Origin: Neobacillus mesonae
GTDB lineage: Bacteria; Bacillota; Bacilli; Bacillales; Cytobacillaceae
Assembly (NCBI RefSeq): GCF_023715155.1
Contig: NZ_JAMBNQ010000011.1
Coordinates: 62,001-126,000, forward strand
Length of the DNA: 64,000 nucleotides
Reading direction: 5' to 3'
Shown piece after piece: positions 1 to 8,689 of this stretch. The notes under the pieces were generated by a model. It saw only the letters and a list, made by a program, of their open reading frames with translations. It had not been told where the DNA came from and ran no database searches. The translations under genes were made by a program, and so were the position numbers. How positions within the stretch are numbered: the stretch's first letter is position 1; each line of letters starts with the position of its first letter.

Positions 1-1
1 T

Positions 2-847
2 CAAAATGAATTTGGCGAAGACCGTGTATTTGATACACCACTAGCAGAATCGGGTATTGGCGGTCTATCTATCGGTCTTGCATTACAAGGATTCCGTCCA
101 ATTCCGGAGATTCAATTCTTTGGGTTCGTGTTTGAAGTAATGGACTCAATTGCTGGACAAATGTCACGTATGCGTTACCGTTCTGGCGGTCGTTATCATA
201 TGCCAATCACTGTTCGCTCGCCATTTGGCGGTGGTGTTCATACGCCTGAACTTCACTCAGATAGCTTGGAAGGTTTAATGGCACAAACACCTGGATTAAA
301 AGTGGTTGTTCCGTCAACACCATACGATGCAAAAGGTTTACTGCTTTCATCAATTCGTGATAATGATCCTGTTATTTTCCTTGAGCATTTAAAATTGTAT
401 CGTGCATTCCGTGAGGAAGTTCCTGAGGAAGAATATACAATTCCACTAGGAAAAGCTGACGTAAAACGTGAAGGAACTGATTTATCAATCTTCACATATG
501 GGGCAATGGTTCATGAATCACTTAAAGCGGCTGATGAACTTCAAAAAGAAGGATATTCAGTTGAAGTTGTCGACCTAAGAACAATTAGTCCTTTAGATAT
601 TGAAACAATCATTGCATCTGTAGAGAAAACTGGACGTGCCATTGTAGTGCAGGAAGCGCAAAAACAAGCTGGTATTGCTGCAAATGTCATTTCTGAAATT
701 AATGAACGTGCAATTCTAAGTCTTGACGCACCGGTATTACGTGTTGCTGCAGCAGATACGGTATATCCATTCTCTCAAGCAGAATCAGTGTGGCTTCCAA
801 ATTACAAAGATGTAATGGAAACGGCTAAAAAAGTTTTAACATTCTAA
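2..847 (+). CDS. pdhB: Pyruvate dehydrogenase E1 component subunit beta (5' truncated)
   Basis: This is the beta subunit of the thiamine-diphosphate E1 enzyme, which decarboxylates pyruvate and acetylates the lipoyl groups of PdhC in the cytoplasmic pyruvate dehydrogenase complex. The reading frame is already open at base 2 ([21 protein letters not shown]), so the gene enters from outside the window. 281 residues are visible and about 44 N-terminal residues are missing if the family length of about 325 holds. Visible family features are the transketolase-like pyrimidine-binding region ([27 protein letters not shown]) and a C-terminal transketolase domain ending in a typical [18 protein letters not shown] tail. 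pdhC follows 87 bp downstream. The identification is firm from sequence and operon context. Confidence 0.97.
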   Translation, partial: QNEFGEDRVFDTPLAESGIGGLSIGLALQGFRPIPEIQFFGFVFEVMDSIAGQMSRMRYRSGGRYHMPITVRSPFGGGVHTPELHSDSLEGLMAQTPGLKVVVPSTPYDAKGLLLSSIRDNDPVIFLEHLKLYRAFREEVPEEEYTIPLGKADVKREGTDLSIFTYGAMVHESLKAADELQKEGYSVEVVDLRTISPLDIETIIASVEKTGRAIVVQEAQKQAGIAANVISEINERAILSLDAPVLRVAAADTVYPFSQAESVWLPNYKDVMETAKKVLTF

Positions 848-934
848 TAGATAAGGGAAATAGACATGTGTTCTGTTTCCCTATTACTTCTAAAAAAACT
901 GCCTCAAAAACAATTATTAGGAGGATGAGTCCCA

Positions 935-2251
935 GTGTCATTTCAATTTAAAATGCCTGACATCGGTGAAGGTCTGCATGAGGGCGAAATTGTCAAATGG
1001 TTTATTAAACCAGGCGATAAAGTAAACGAAGATGATGTACTTTGTGAAATACAAAATGATAAATCCGTTGTAGAAATTCCTTCCCCTGTTGAAGGAACAG
1101 TAATCGATGTATTAGTGGAAGAGGGGACAGTTGCAACTGTTGGACAAGTCCTTGTAACCTTTGATGCACCAGGATACGAGGATTTACAATTTAAAGGCGA
1201 TCACGGTGAAGAAGAAGCTAAGCCGGAAGAAAAGGCAGCTCCACAAGCAGCTCCTGAGGTTAAAGCTGAACCTGCAGCACAAGCAGCTCCACAACCAGCT
1301 GTTACTGCAGCACCGCAAGCAGAAGTCGATCCTAATCGTCGAATTATTGCAATGCCATCTGTTAGAAAGTATGCTCGTGAAAAAGGCGTTGATATTCATT
1401 TAGTAGCTGGATCTGGAGATAACGGCCGAATCATGAAAGGCGATATCGATGCATTCTTAAATGGCGGAGCACAAGCTGCGCAAGAAGCAAAAGCCGAAAC
1501 AGCAGAAACTGCTGTAAGCAAAGTTGAAGCTGCTATTCCGCAAGGTCAATATCCTGAAACACGTGAAAAACTCAGCGGAATTCGTAAGGCGATTGCAAAA
1601 GCTATGGTTAACTCTAAACATACAGCGCCTCACGTTACTTTGATGGATGAAGTGGATGTAACAAAACTTGTTGCTCATCGTAAAAAATTCAAGGAAGTGG
1701 CAGCAGGAAAAGGTATCAAATTAACTTACCTTCCTTATGTTGTTAAAGCTTTAACGAGTGCATTACGTGAATATCCAGTTTTAAATACATCAATTGATGA
1801 TGCGGCAGGAGAAATTGTTCATAAGCATTACTTCAACATTGGTATTGCTGCAGATACAGATAAAGGCTTATTAGTTCCTGTTGTTAAAGATGCTGATCGT
1901 AAATCTGTATTCACTATTTCACAAGAAATTAATGAATTGGCAGATAAAGCACGCAGCGGCAAATTAGCTCCAGATGAAATGAAAGGCGGATCTTGCACAA
2001 TCAGTAATATTGGTTCTGCCGGCGGTCAATGGTTTACTCCGGTTATTAATCATCCTGAAGTGGCCATTCTTGGTATCGGCCGTATTGCTGAAAAGCCTGT
2101 TGTTAAAAATGGAGAAATTGTAGCAGCACCCGTATTAGCAGTATCTTTAAGCTTTGACCACCGAATGATTGATGGTGCAACAGCTCAAAATGCCTTAAAT
2201 CATATTAAGAGATTATTAAACGACCCAGAACTATTGTTAATGGAGGCGTAA
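935..2251 (+). CDS. pdhC: Dihydrolipoamide acetyltransferase E2 of pyruvate dehydrogenase
   Basis: E2 core of the pyruvate dehydrogenase complex; it transfers the acetyl group from lipoyl-lysine to CoA. The start is GTG at 935 behind an AGGAGG site. The 438 residues comprise one N-terminal lipoyl domain (about 1-80, lipoyl Lys43 in [10 protein letters not shown]), an Ala/Pro/Glu-rich flexible linker (about 85-135), a peripheral subunit-binding domain (about 140-178, [12 protein letters not shown]) and a second linker. The catalytic acetyltransferase domain runs from about 205 to 438, with the active-site motif [10 protein letters not shown] near the C terminus. Length and single lipoyl domain fit Bacillus PdhC. 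The gene is followed after 5 bp by pdhD, so the two are probably co-translated from the operon mRNA. Confidence 0.98.
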   Translation: MSFQFKMPDIGEGLHEGEIVKWFIKPGDKVNEDDVLCEIQNDKSVVEIPSPVEGTVIDVLVEEGTVATVGQVLVTFDAPGYEDLQFKGDHGEEEAKPEEKAAPQAAPEVKAEPAAQAAPQPAVTAAPQAEVDPNRRIIAMPSVRKYAREKGVDIHLVAGSGDNGRIMKGDIDAFLNGGAQAAQEAKAETAETAVSKVEAAIPQGQYPETREKLSGIRKAIAKAMVNSKHTAPHVTLMDEVDVTKLVAHRKKFKEVAAGKGIKLTYLPYVVKALTSALREYPVLNTSIDDAAGEIVHKHYFNIGIAADTDKGLLVPVVKDADRKSVFTISQEINELADKARSGKLAPDEMKGGSCTISNIGSAGGQWFTPVINHPEVAILGIGRIAEKPVVKNGEIVAAPVLAVSLSFDHRMIDGATAQNALNHIKRLLNDPELLLMEA

Positions 2252-2256
2252 TAAAA

Positions 2257-3672
2257 ATGGTAGTTGGAGATTTCCCAATTGAAACAGATACTATAGTCAT
2301 CGGTGCAGGACCTGGGGGATATGTAGCAGCTATTCGTGCCGCACAACTTGGTCAAAAAGTGACCATAGTTGAAAAGGAAAACATTGGCGGAGTATGTTTA
2401 AACGTGGGCTGTATTCCTTCAAAAGCAATCATTGCAGCTGGACATCGTTACGAAACAGCAAAACACTCTGATAAATTTGGAATCACAGCTGAAAATGTAA
2501 CTGTTGATTTTTCAAAGGTTCAAGAATTTAAAGCTGGTGTGGTAAAGAAATTAACCGGTGGTGTCGAAGGCCTATTAAAAGGTAACAAGGTAAATGTTGT
2601 ACGCGGAGAGGCATTTTTTGTCGACAGTAACTCATTAAGGGTAATGGGTGAAAAATCTGCTCAAACCTATAATTTCAAAAATGCAATTATTGCTACTGGT
2701 TCACGCCCAATTGAACTTAAAACATTTAAATATTCTAAACGTGTACTTGATTCAACTGGTGCTCTTAATTTACAAGAAGTTCCTGAAAAAATTGTCGTTA
2801 TTGGCGGCGGTGTTATCGGTATTGAGCTTGGCGGAGCTTATGCAAACTTCGGAAGCCAGGTGACTATTTTAGAAGGTGCCGATGAAATCCTAGGAACAGG
2901 TACATTTGATAAACAAATGGCATCTCTTGTTAAACGCTCTTTGAAGAAAAAAGGCGCCGAAATTGTTACAAAAGCACTCGCTAAAGGTGTTGAAGAAACA
3001 GAAAATGGCGTAATTGTAACATACGAAGACAAGGGCGAAGAAAAGAAAGTCGAAGCAGACTATGTTTTCGTAATGGTGGGCCGTCGTCCAAACACAGACG
3101 AAATGGGCTTAGAACAAGCCGGTGTTAAAATGAGTGAACGTGGAATTATTGAGATCGATAAACAATGTCGTACCAATGTTAGCAATATTTATGCTATTGG
3201 TGACATTGTACCTGGTCCGCAGCTTGCACATAAAGCATCATATGAAGCAAAAATTGCTGCTGAAGCTATCGCAGGACATCCCTCAGAAATTGACTATTTA
3301 GGTATCCCAGCTGTTGTTTTCTCTGATCCAGAGTTAGCTTCTGTTGGCTATTCTGAACAACAGGCTAAAGACGAAGGTATTGAAATTGTTGCAGCCAAAT
3401 TCCCATTTGCTGCAAATGGACGTGCATTGTCACTAGACAGCACAGATGGTTTCTTAAAATTAATTACCCGTAAGGAAGATAATTTGGTTATCGGTGCGCA
3501 AATTGCCGGTGCAAATGCATCTGATATGATTGCGGAGCTGGGTCTTGCAATTGAAGCTGGAATGACAGCAGAAGATATTGCTATGACCATTCATGCTCAT
3601 CCAACATTGGGAGAAATCTCAATGGAAGCAGCAGAAGTTGCTCTTGGAACACCTATCCATATTATTAAGTAA
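2257..3672 (+). CDS. pdhD: Dihydrolipoamide dehydrogenase E3
   Basis: FAD flavoprotein that reoxidises dihydrolipoamide on E2 using NAD+; in Bacillus the same E3 usually also serves the 2-oxoglutarate dehydrogenase complex. 471 residues. The N-terminal FAD motif is [11 protein letters not shown] (about 16-26), the redox disulfide is Cys47/Cys52 in [13 protein letters not shown], a second Rossmann [10 protein letters not shown] motif binds NAD, and the C-terminal catalytic His-Glu lies in HAHPTLGE. It is the last gene of the pdh operon, 5 bp after pdhC, and is closed by a strong hairpin terminator at 3682. Confidence 0.98.
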   Translation: MVVGDFPIETDTIVIGAGPGGYVAAIRAAQLGQKVTIVEKENIGGVCLNVGCIPSKAIIAAGHRYETAKHSDKFGITAENVTVDFSKVQEFKAGVVKKLTGGVEGLLKGNKVNVVRGEAFFVDSNSLRVMGEKSAQTYNFKNAIIATGSRPIELKTFKYSKRVLDSTGALNLQEVPEKIVVIGGGVIGIELGGAYANFGSQVTILEGADEILGTGTFDKQMASLVKRSLKKKGAEIVTKALAKGVEETENGVIVTYEDKGEEKKVEADYVFVMVGRRPNTDEMGLEQAGVKMSERGIIEIDKQCRTNVSNIYAIGDIVPGPQLAHKASYEAKIAAEAIAGHPSEIDYLGIPAVVFSDPELASVGYSEQQAKDEGIEIVAAKFPFAANGRALSLDSTDGFLKLITRKEDNLVIGAQIAGANASDMIAELGLAIEAGMTAEDIAMTIHAHPTLGEISMEAAEVALGTPIHIIK

Positions 3673-3681
3673 TATCATGGA

Positions 3682-3717
3682 AAGTCCTTTCCGCTAAAAG
3701 CGGAAAGGACTTTTTTT
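3682..3717 (+). terminator. Rho-independent terminator of the pdh operon
   Basis: A 13-bp perfect stem (3682-3694 with 3700-3712, loop TAAAA) is followed directly by a run of T. It lies 10 bp after the pdhD stop. Confidence 0.93.
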
Positions 3718-3739
3718 GGCTTTTCTATGTTTAAGCGGA

Positions 3740-3912
3740 ATACATTAAGACTTCTCGTAAATCCTAACGCAATTCCTCCGTGCATGGGGAAATTCAAGGA
3801 TATCATTTAATGTACAGCAGGAGCAGAGGACAGGAGGTTTTCCCACAGTTCCAAAGCACCAGCAGGCTCCACAGAACAAGCTTGTGCCTGGAGTGCAATT
3901 CAACTGCTAAGA
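3740..3912. repeat. Degenerate dispersed intergenic repeat, family A, copy 1
   Basis: This stretch aligns over about 140 bp with 47430-47580. Shared landmarks in the same order are CTAACGCAATTCCT, ATTCAAGGA, TTCAATGT / TTTAATGT, GGAG-rich blocks and GCTTGTGCC. There is no coding potential. It fills much of the 350-bp gap between pdhD and the next gene. The pattern resembles the GC-richer palindromic intergenic repeats common in Bacillus genomes, but this copy is eroded. Confidence 0.7.
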
Positions 3913-4031
3913 TCTTCAACGATTAAGTTTAATAAAAAGAATTTTTAGGGAAATTAAAACATGAAATTGGAAATTACTGCAGAAGCCGTTCATATATATT
4001 AAAATAATGTGCTTTTAAAGTGGTGATGATA

Positions 4032-4274
4032 TTGAAAGTCTATGTAGTAATGCTGCTGCAGTTTATGATTTGGAGCGGTTATACATTTATAGAATGGCTG
4101 TCAAAACATGATCAGTTGATTTATAAGGTTATCATGTTTTTTGTGTTCTTTTATTTGGCTTTTATAATAGGAAATAAAGTAACAAATTCAGCCAAGAAAA
4201 CATTTTTTATTACAACATTAAGCTTAGTTGTTTATACATCCATACATTATACAATGGCATTGTTAATCCATTAA
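4032..4274 (+). CDS. Small hypothetical membrane protein
   Basis: I do not recognise this protein. The frame can start at GTG 4020, ATG 4026 or TTG 4032. TTG 4032 is chosen because the purine-rich GTGGTGATG then serves as the ribosome-binding site, giving about 80 residues. The product is almost entirely hydrophobic and appears to have three membrane segments (about 3-20, 30-48 and 58-77), with a short charged KNSAKK-like turn before the last. It stands alone between the pdh operon and a minus-strand DUF1885-like gene. It could be a real small membrane protein or a family remnant. Confidence 0.55.
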   Translation: MKVYVVMLLQFMIWSGYTFIEWLSKHDQLIYKVIMFFVFFYLAFIIGNKVTNSAKKTFFITTLSLVVYTSIHYTMALLIH

Positions 4275-4294
4275 AAAAAGCTCCAATTAGGAGC
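4274..4294 (-). terminator. Terminator of the DUF1885-like gene
   Basis: On the minus strand GCTCC-TAATT-GGAGC is followed by seven T residues (4279 down to 4273). It lies immediately after the stop of the minus-strand gene ending at 4296. The T-run overlaps the end of the plus-strand membrane-protein gene. Confidence 0.75.
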
Positions 4295-4295
4295 A

Positions 4296-4730
4296 TTATT
4301 TTCTGGGATAAAAGTACATGACTCTGCCATTAAACAGTTTGAGTTCACCTTGAAGCTTTTTCGCAAGGAATTTACAAAATTCATTTGCTTTGCCCTTATC
4401 TCCAAAACTGGATTGATCTGGAAGAGTAATTTGAATATAGTATTGTTCTCTTTCATCGCCATCTTCATTTTGAACGTTTTCCTTATCGACGCCAACTAAA
4501 ATAATATTATACCTATCATGGCTGGATCGTAAATAAAACCAATTATCTTTTCCTTCTACCGTTTCTTTTATTTCATAAGGAAAAGCGGCGTTTTCATATT
4601 GCCAATCTAATTGATCACCTGTTTTTGACGTAATATTTTTATAATAAAGGAATAATTCCTTTACGTCTTCGACCGAAATTGTTTGTTTTGCAGATGAAGG
4701 CACAAGCTTTATAAATGCGTTTTCCGCCAT
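4296..4730 (-). CDS. DUF1885-like conserved protein
   Basis: A 144-residue soluble protein. It resembles a small Bacillaceae family of unknown function that I remember as DUF1885, by its opening AENAFIKLVPSSAKQTI and its length; this is from memory, not a search. Three ATG codons occur in tandem. The third (4730) is chosen because it sits about 7 bases from the G-rich ribosome-binding site, whereas the first is too close. There is no signal peptide or membrane segment. A hairpin terminator follows at 4294-4274. Function unknown. Confidence 0.7.
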   Translation of the reverse strand: MAENAFIKLVPSSAKQTISVEDVKELFLYYKNITSKTGDQLDWQYENAAFPYEIKETVEGKDNWFYLRSSHDRYNIILVGVDKENVQNEDGDEREQYYIQITLPDQSSFGDKGKANEFCKFLAKKLQGELKLFNGRVMYFYPRK

Positions 4731-4937
4731 CATCATTCCCCCCCATTAACAGATGATATTCATTCTTCTTCATTCTAGCATTGAATAATTTACCAAACAA
4801 CTTATAATCTTTAATTTTTTGTGACCTTTCCATCTTAAAACTATTCCCCATCTTCACCAACTGAATGAAGGAACAGAACTCTTTTAAAAATTTAATTTAT
4901 CATGACTTTGTTTTTTAATGTGACATACAATTTGGGC

Positions 4938-4966
4938 TTGAAAAATCAAATGTGATATATTATTAT
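4938..4966 (+). promoter_or_regulatory. Predicted sigma-A promoter of SR1
   Basis: TTGAAA (4938-4943), a 17-bp spacer, and TATTAT (4961-4966). It lies about 70 bp upstream of the SR1P start. In B. subtilis SR1 transcription is repressed by CcpN under glycolytic conditions; I did not identify CcpN operators here with certainty. Confidence 0.65.
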
Positions 4967-5038
4967 AAATCTAAGGATATTTCAAACGCTTTCATCTTAA
5001 AGATTTTATTTCCATTAAGTGTAAAGGGGATAGGAAAT

Positions 5039-5161
5039 ATGGGGACAATTGTATGTCAAACATGTAACTCAACTATTGATCATTTTGAAGATGAAAAGGT
5101 AACTGTTCTTTATTCAAAATGTGAATGTTGCTGCGGTCACCAAAAAGATAAAGAAGCGTAA
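5039..5161 (+). CDS. sr1P: GapA-binding peptide SR1P
   Basis: A 40-residue peptide starting MGTIVCQTCNSTIDHFEDEK, with a CxxC pair near the N terminus and a Cys-rich tail (KCECCCGHQ). The block DHFEDEKVTVLY matches SR1P as I remember it. In B. subtilis SR1P binds glyceraldehyde-3-phosphate dehydrogenase GapA, stabilises gapA mRNA and promotes the GapA-RNase J1 interaction. ATG 5039 is preceded by AAAGGGGATAG. The cysteines suggest metal binding. It is encoded inside SR1 and ends just before the terminator. Confidence 0.88.
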   Translation: MGTIVCQTCNSTIDHFEDEKVTVLYSKCECCCGHQKDKEA

Positions 5162-5184
5162 AACATGATCAAGAATAAATAATA

Positions 5185-5217
5185 AACAGGATCCCTTAAT
5201 CAGGAATCCTGTTTTTT
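5185..5217 (+). terminator. Terminator of SR1
   Basis: Stem AACAGGAT (5185-5192) with ATCCTGTT (5206-5213), extended by a CC/GG pair, followed by TTTTTTT. It defines the 3' end of SR1. Confidence 0.88.
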
Positions 5218-5527
5218 TGTTAAGATTATCAGAATGTATAAGTTTTTAACTACGAGAAATGCCCTGCTCCACAAGGAAAGCTTTGACAGCATTAACATCG
5301 TATGAAGGAAGAGCGTTAGCTTTTTTAAAAAGCGTTCAGACAGTTTTCATCCTAAAAACAGCTCAATAAATATCTTGCGAAAATAATTCCCTTTAGAAGA
5401 TAGAGGTAGAATCACCTGCTATCTTAAAAGTCAATAAGCGGTTTTCAGTACTTAGAATATTGACTGGTGTTAAGTCTGACCTGCTTAGAATAAATATCAC
5501 AGGTCTGAAGGTGCTTGTGCTTCTTTC
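5218..5527. other. Intergenic region between SR1 and speA
   Basis: Apart from the broken small ORF above, two hairpins are visible. One is AGATAGAGGT / ACCTGCTATCT at 5398-5424. The other is GACCTG / CAGGTC at 5478-5505 with a 16-base loop. Neither has a convincing T-run on the minus strand, so I do not call either as the speA terminator. Confidence 0.5.
5246..5350 (-). pseudogene. Possible broken small ORF with internal TGA
   Basis: Read on the minus strand, a 35-codon frame runs MKTV-stop-TLFKKANALPSYDV... to QGISRS and TAA, with one in-frame TGA at codon 5. If that TGA were TGG (Trp) the frame would be an uninterrupted, normal-looking 34-residue peptide. The ribosome-binding site is poor (AGG immediately before ATG). 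I do not recognise the product. It may be a decayed small gene or chance. Confidence 0.3.
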
Positions 5528-7000
5528 TTATTGAATAGCCTTATATTCTTTTATCACATGAATGGTTTTTAAATCATCGTCTTCAGGCCCCTGAACGGGA
5601 AGTCCTGCTTCAAGATTCTTCTTGATATAATGAAGGTTTTCTTTTGTAATAATCTCACCAGGTATAAAAATTGGAATTCCAGGCGGGTAAACCATCACGA
5701 ACTCAGCAATAATTCTTCCCTCAGACTCTTCAAATGGAATGACCTCAGTCTCTGAATAGAATGCATCTCTAGGTGTTAAAGCCAGTACTGGAATTTCTGG
5801 CAATAAGACTTCAACAGGCTCAATTTTTTCTGCACGATGTTCAAATTCTTTGGCCAAGTCCTGTAATGCTTCGACTAATATATTTCCTTCATGCTCTGAA
5901 TCACCAAATGTAATAATACAGAGGATATTATACAAATCTGACAATTCCACTTCGATATTATGTTTCTCTCTTAGCCATTTCTCCACTTCATAGCCTGTTA
6001 ATCCCAAATCCTTAACCGAAATAATGAGTTTCATCGGGTCATAATCAAATGTAGCTTTTGTACCAAGTATTTCTTCACCTACACAATATAGGCGGTCAAT
6101 TTCATTAATTCTTTTTCGAATGGAGCTGGCTAACTTAATGGTCCTATCAATCAGCATTGTTCCTTTTGTGGCTAATTGCTTCCGGGCAACATCCAGTGAG
6201 GCCAGCAGCAGGTAGGAAGTTGAGGTAGTAGTTAACATGCTTAAAATTGATTGTACATGTTTTGCCGATACCAGCCCTTCCCTTACATTTAAAATAGAGC
6301 TTTGTGTCAAAGAACCACCTAGTTTATGGACGCTGGTTGCCGCCATATCAGCGCCTGCCTGCATAGCAGACAAAGGAAGTTCATCATGAAAATGAATATG
6401 GACTCCATGTGCCTCATCAACTAAAACAGGTACATGATAAGAATGAGCAATCTCAACGATTCTTTTCAAATCTGCTGAAATACCAAAATAAGTTGGATTT
6501 ATAACTAGAACAGCTTTGGCATCTGGATGCTGTTCAAGTGCCTTTTCAACAGAATCCGTCGTAATCCCATGAGAAATTCCTAATTCTTTGTCTATTTCTG
6601 GATGAATAAAAACTGGAATTGACCCAGAAAAGACTATCGCTGACATGACTGATTTATGGACATTCCTGGGAACTATAATTTTTTCACCTGGTCCGCAAAC
6701 GGCCATTACCATTGTCATAATAGCCCCGCTTGTGCCTTGAACAGAAAAAAAAGTATGATCAGCACCAAAGGCTGCAGCAGCTAAATCTTGGGCATGTTTA
6801 ATCATCCCTTTTGGATGATGAAGGTCATCCAGCGGCCCTATATTAATTAAGTCAATAGATAAAGCATTATCACCTATAAATTTACGGAATTCCGGATCGA
6901 TTCCAGCCCCTTTTTTATGGCCGGGAATATGAAATTGAACAGGATTTTTTTTAGCATGTTTTACTAAACCGTCAAATAACGGTGTTTGATTTTGAGACAA
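5528..7000 (-). CDS. speA: Arginine decarboxylase (aminotransferase-fold Orn/Lys/Arg decarboxylase)
   Basis: PLP enzyme of the Orn/Lys/Arg decarboxylase group; in B. subtilis SpeA converts arginine to agmatine, the first step of polyamine synthesis. 490 residues, the same length as SpeA. It has the family opening TPLFDGLVKHAKKNPVQFH, the PLP-site motif DEAHGVHIHF, and the Schiff-base lysine in ATSVHKLGGSLTQSS. The C-terminal domain contains PPGIPIFIPGE. Start TTG at 7000 follows AAGAGGTG. Lysine decarboxylase is the alternative substrate assignment; proximity to SR1 and yktA favours SpeA. Confidence 0.9.
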   Translation of the reverse strand: MSQNQTPLFDGLVKHAKKNPVQFHIPGHKKGAGIDPEFRKFIGDNALSIDLINIGPLDDLHHPKGMIKHAQDLAAAAFGADHTFFSVQGTSGAIMTMVMAVCGPGEKIIVPRNVHKSVMSAIVFSGSIPVFIHPEIDKELGISHGITTDSVEKALEQHPDAKAVLVINPTYFGISADLKRIVEIAHSYHVPVLVDEAHGVHIHFHDELPLSAMQAGADMAATSVHKLGGSLTQSSILNVREGLVSAKHVQSILSMLTTTSTSYLLLASLDVARKQLATKGTMLIDRTIKLASSIRKRINEIDRLYCVGEEILGTKATFDYDPMKLIISVKDLGLTGYEVEKWLREKHNIEVELSDLYNILCIITFGDSEHEGNILVEALQDLAKEFEHRAEKIEPVEVLLPEIPVLALTPRDAFYSETEVIPFEESEGRIIAEFVMVYPPGIPIFIPGEIITKENLHYIKKNLEAGLPVQGPEDDDLKTIHVIKEYKAIQ

Positions 7001-7201
7001 TTAAAACCACACCTCTTATTAAAAAATTCCCTTACTATTACAAAACAAATGAATTATAGCATTATTCTTTTGTTATGCATAGGACATTTAAATAAATTTG
7101 ACTCCCTTTTATAAACTTTGATTTAGTTTTCCAAAATGAAAGGAAAATTACCCTTTTAAAAAGAAATAACTATTATCTATTTCTTTTAGGGGGATGTAAA
7201 A

Positions 7202-8161
7202 ATGAACTGGAAAACAAGAGTGACGGAAATTCTTAACATTCAATATCCAATTATCCAAGGCGGCCTTGCCTATTTAGCCTATTCAGAGCTTGCTGCCGCT
7301 GTGTCCAATGCGGGGGGGCTCGGACAAATTACAGCAATGTCATTAGGAAGCCCTGATAAGCTAAGGGGAGAAATCAGAAAGGTAAAAGAATTGACGAAAA
7401 ATCCTTTTGGAGTTAACTTCGCAATCGGTCAGCATGGAAGGGAATATAGTGAACTTCTGCAAGTTGCGATAGATGAAAAAGTTCCTGTCATTTCAATGAC
7501 TGGAGGTAATCCAGCACCGATCTTTGAACAATTAAAGGGAACTGAAATTAAAACGCTTGTCCTTGTTGCTGCAAGGAGACAGGCGATTAAGGCAGAAAAG
7601 CTTGGTGCCGATGCCGTAATGGTAGTAGGGCAGGAAGGCGGCGGTCACCTGGGACGCGATGATATTGGAACAATGGTATTAATTCCACAAGTCACAGACG
7701 CCGTGTCAATCCCTGTTATTGCATCAGGTGGAATTGGTGATGGAAGAGGTCTTATGGCCGCACTAAGTTTGGGGGCAGAAGGAATTGAGATGGGGACAAG
7801 GTTTATTGCTACAAAGGAATGTGTACATGCTAGTGAAGTTTATAAAAATGCTTTGATTGAAGGAACAGAAACTGATACAGTTGTGATTAAGAGAACACTT
7901 GGTGCACCAGGGAGGGCAATTGCTAACAGCTGGACTGAAAAGATATTAGATATTGAAAAGAACAATGGAGGATATGAACAGCTGAAAGATTATATTAGCG
8001 GTAAAGCCAACAAACAGTACATATATAATGGTGCGGTAGATGAAGGTTTTGCCTGGGCCGGGCAGGTAATGGGACTTATTAAGGATGTTCCGGCCACATC
8101 CGAACTCTTTGAAAGAATAATTACTGAGGCAGAACAAATTCGGAATAAATGGGGAAAATAA
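7202..8161 (+). CDS. Nitronate monooxygenase / enoyl-ACP reductase II-like flavoprotein
   Basis: A 319-residue TIM-barrel FMN enzyme of the 2-nitropropane dioxygenase family. Visible features are the N-terminal QYPIIQGGLAY, the phosphate-binding and central motifs VGQEGGGHLGR and VIASGGIGDGRG, and GAEGIEMGTRFIATKE. Family members oxidise alkyl nitronates or, as FabK, reduce enoyl-ACP; sequence alone does not separate these here. ATG 7202 follows AGGGGGATG. The gene sits between speA and yktA, where I do not recall an equivalent in B. subtilis, so it may be a lineage-specific insertion. The following yktA starts 33 bp later and may be co-transcribed. Confidence 0.82.
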   Translation: MNWKTRVTEILNIQYPIIQGGLAYLAYSELAAAVSNAGGLGQITAMSLGSPDKLRGEIRKVKELTKNPFGVNFAIGQHGREYSELLQVAIDEKVPVISMTGGNPAPIFEQLKGTEIKTLVLVAARRQAIKAEKLGADAVMVVGQEGGGHLGRDDIGTMVLIPQVTDAVSIPVIASGGIGDGRGLMAALSLGAEGIEMGTRFIATKECVHASEVYKNALIEGTETDTVVIKRTLGAPGRAIANSWTEKILDIEKNNGGYEQLKDYISGKANKQYIYNGAVDEGFAWAGQVMGLIKDVPATSELFERIITEAEQIRNKWGK

Positions 8162-8194
8162 AAAAGTGTTCAAGATTGAATAGAAGGTGAGTTA

Positions 8195-8470
8195 ATGGAA
8201 TATCAATACCCAATTGACTACAGCTGGTCGACTGAGGAAATGATTGATGTAGTGAAGTTTTTCGAAGCAGTTGAAAAAGCATATGAAACTGGAATAGAAC
8301 GCGATCACCTTATGCAGGCTTATCGTCGTTTTAAAGAAATTGTCCCCAGTAAAGCAGAAGAAAAGACAATTTGCGGGGAATTTGAAGAAACAAGCGGCTA
8401 TTCCTCATATCGAACCATTAAAAAGGCAAAGGAATCCGCATCAGGTCAAAGAATTATCATGGAGTCCTAA
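8195..8470 (+). CDS. yktA: UPF0223 family protein YktA
   Basis: A 91-residue soluble protein of unknown function. The N-terminal half ([19 protein letters not shown]) and the central [17 protein letters not shown] match the conserved UPF0223 pattern. The C-terminal tail after [11 protein letters not shown] is variable. ATG 8195 is preceded by AAGGTG. In B. subtilis yktA also lies between speA and yktB. Confidence 0.92.
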   Translation: MEYQYPIDYSWSTEEMIDVVKFFEAVEKAYETGIERDHLMQAYRRFKEIVPSKAEEKTICGEFEETSGYSSYRTIKKAKESASGQRIIMES

Positions 8471-8596
8471 ATAAAAGCTCCCGGCAGAAATAGTAAGTAG
8501 TTCCGATAATGTGGAGAAAATCTAAATTCGCAGCACAAATAACATTAGATTTCGCAGCATGAATAACAAGTAAATAACAATATAACCAGCACACAA

Positions 8597-8628
8597 AAAA
8601 GCTTGGGATTTCCCAAGCTTTTGTCTTT
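8597..8628 (+). terminator. Terminator downstream of yktA
   Basis: Perfect 12-bp stem (8597-8608 with 8611-8622), followed by TTGTCTTTAATTTG. It lies 127 bp after the yktA stop. Confidence 0.75.
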
Positions 8629-8689
8629 AATTTGTTTTTCTTGTTTAATTAAAGGAGAAGTTGTACAAGTTCATTAGACGCCAAGGCGA

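Larger units (their letters stand above)
4973..5217 (+). ncRNA. sr1: SR1-like dual-function regulatory RNA
   Basis: The interval from about 7 bases after the predicted -10 box to the hairpin terminator defines a transcript of about 245 nt carrying the SR1P reading frame. B. subtilis SR1 is about 205 nt, base-pairs with ahrC mRNA (arginine catabolism activator) and encodes SR1P. Its position beside speA and downstream of pdhD agrees with B. subtilis. The 5' end is inferred from promoter geometry only, and the ahrC-pairing segment was not verified. Confidence 0.7.

Noticed and set aside
1184-1399. Open frames antisense or out of frame within pdhC
   Set aside because: They cover the Ala/Pro/Gln-rich linker, have low-complexity Cys/Trp or Gln/Lys products and no ribosome-binding site. 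They are shadows of pdhC.
4639-4860. 73-codon minus-strand ORF upstream of the DUF1885-like gene
   Set aside because: It overlaps the conserved start of that gene in another frame, and its product is basic and featureless.
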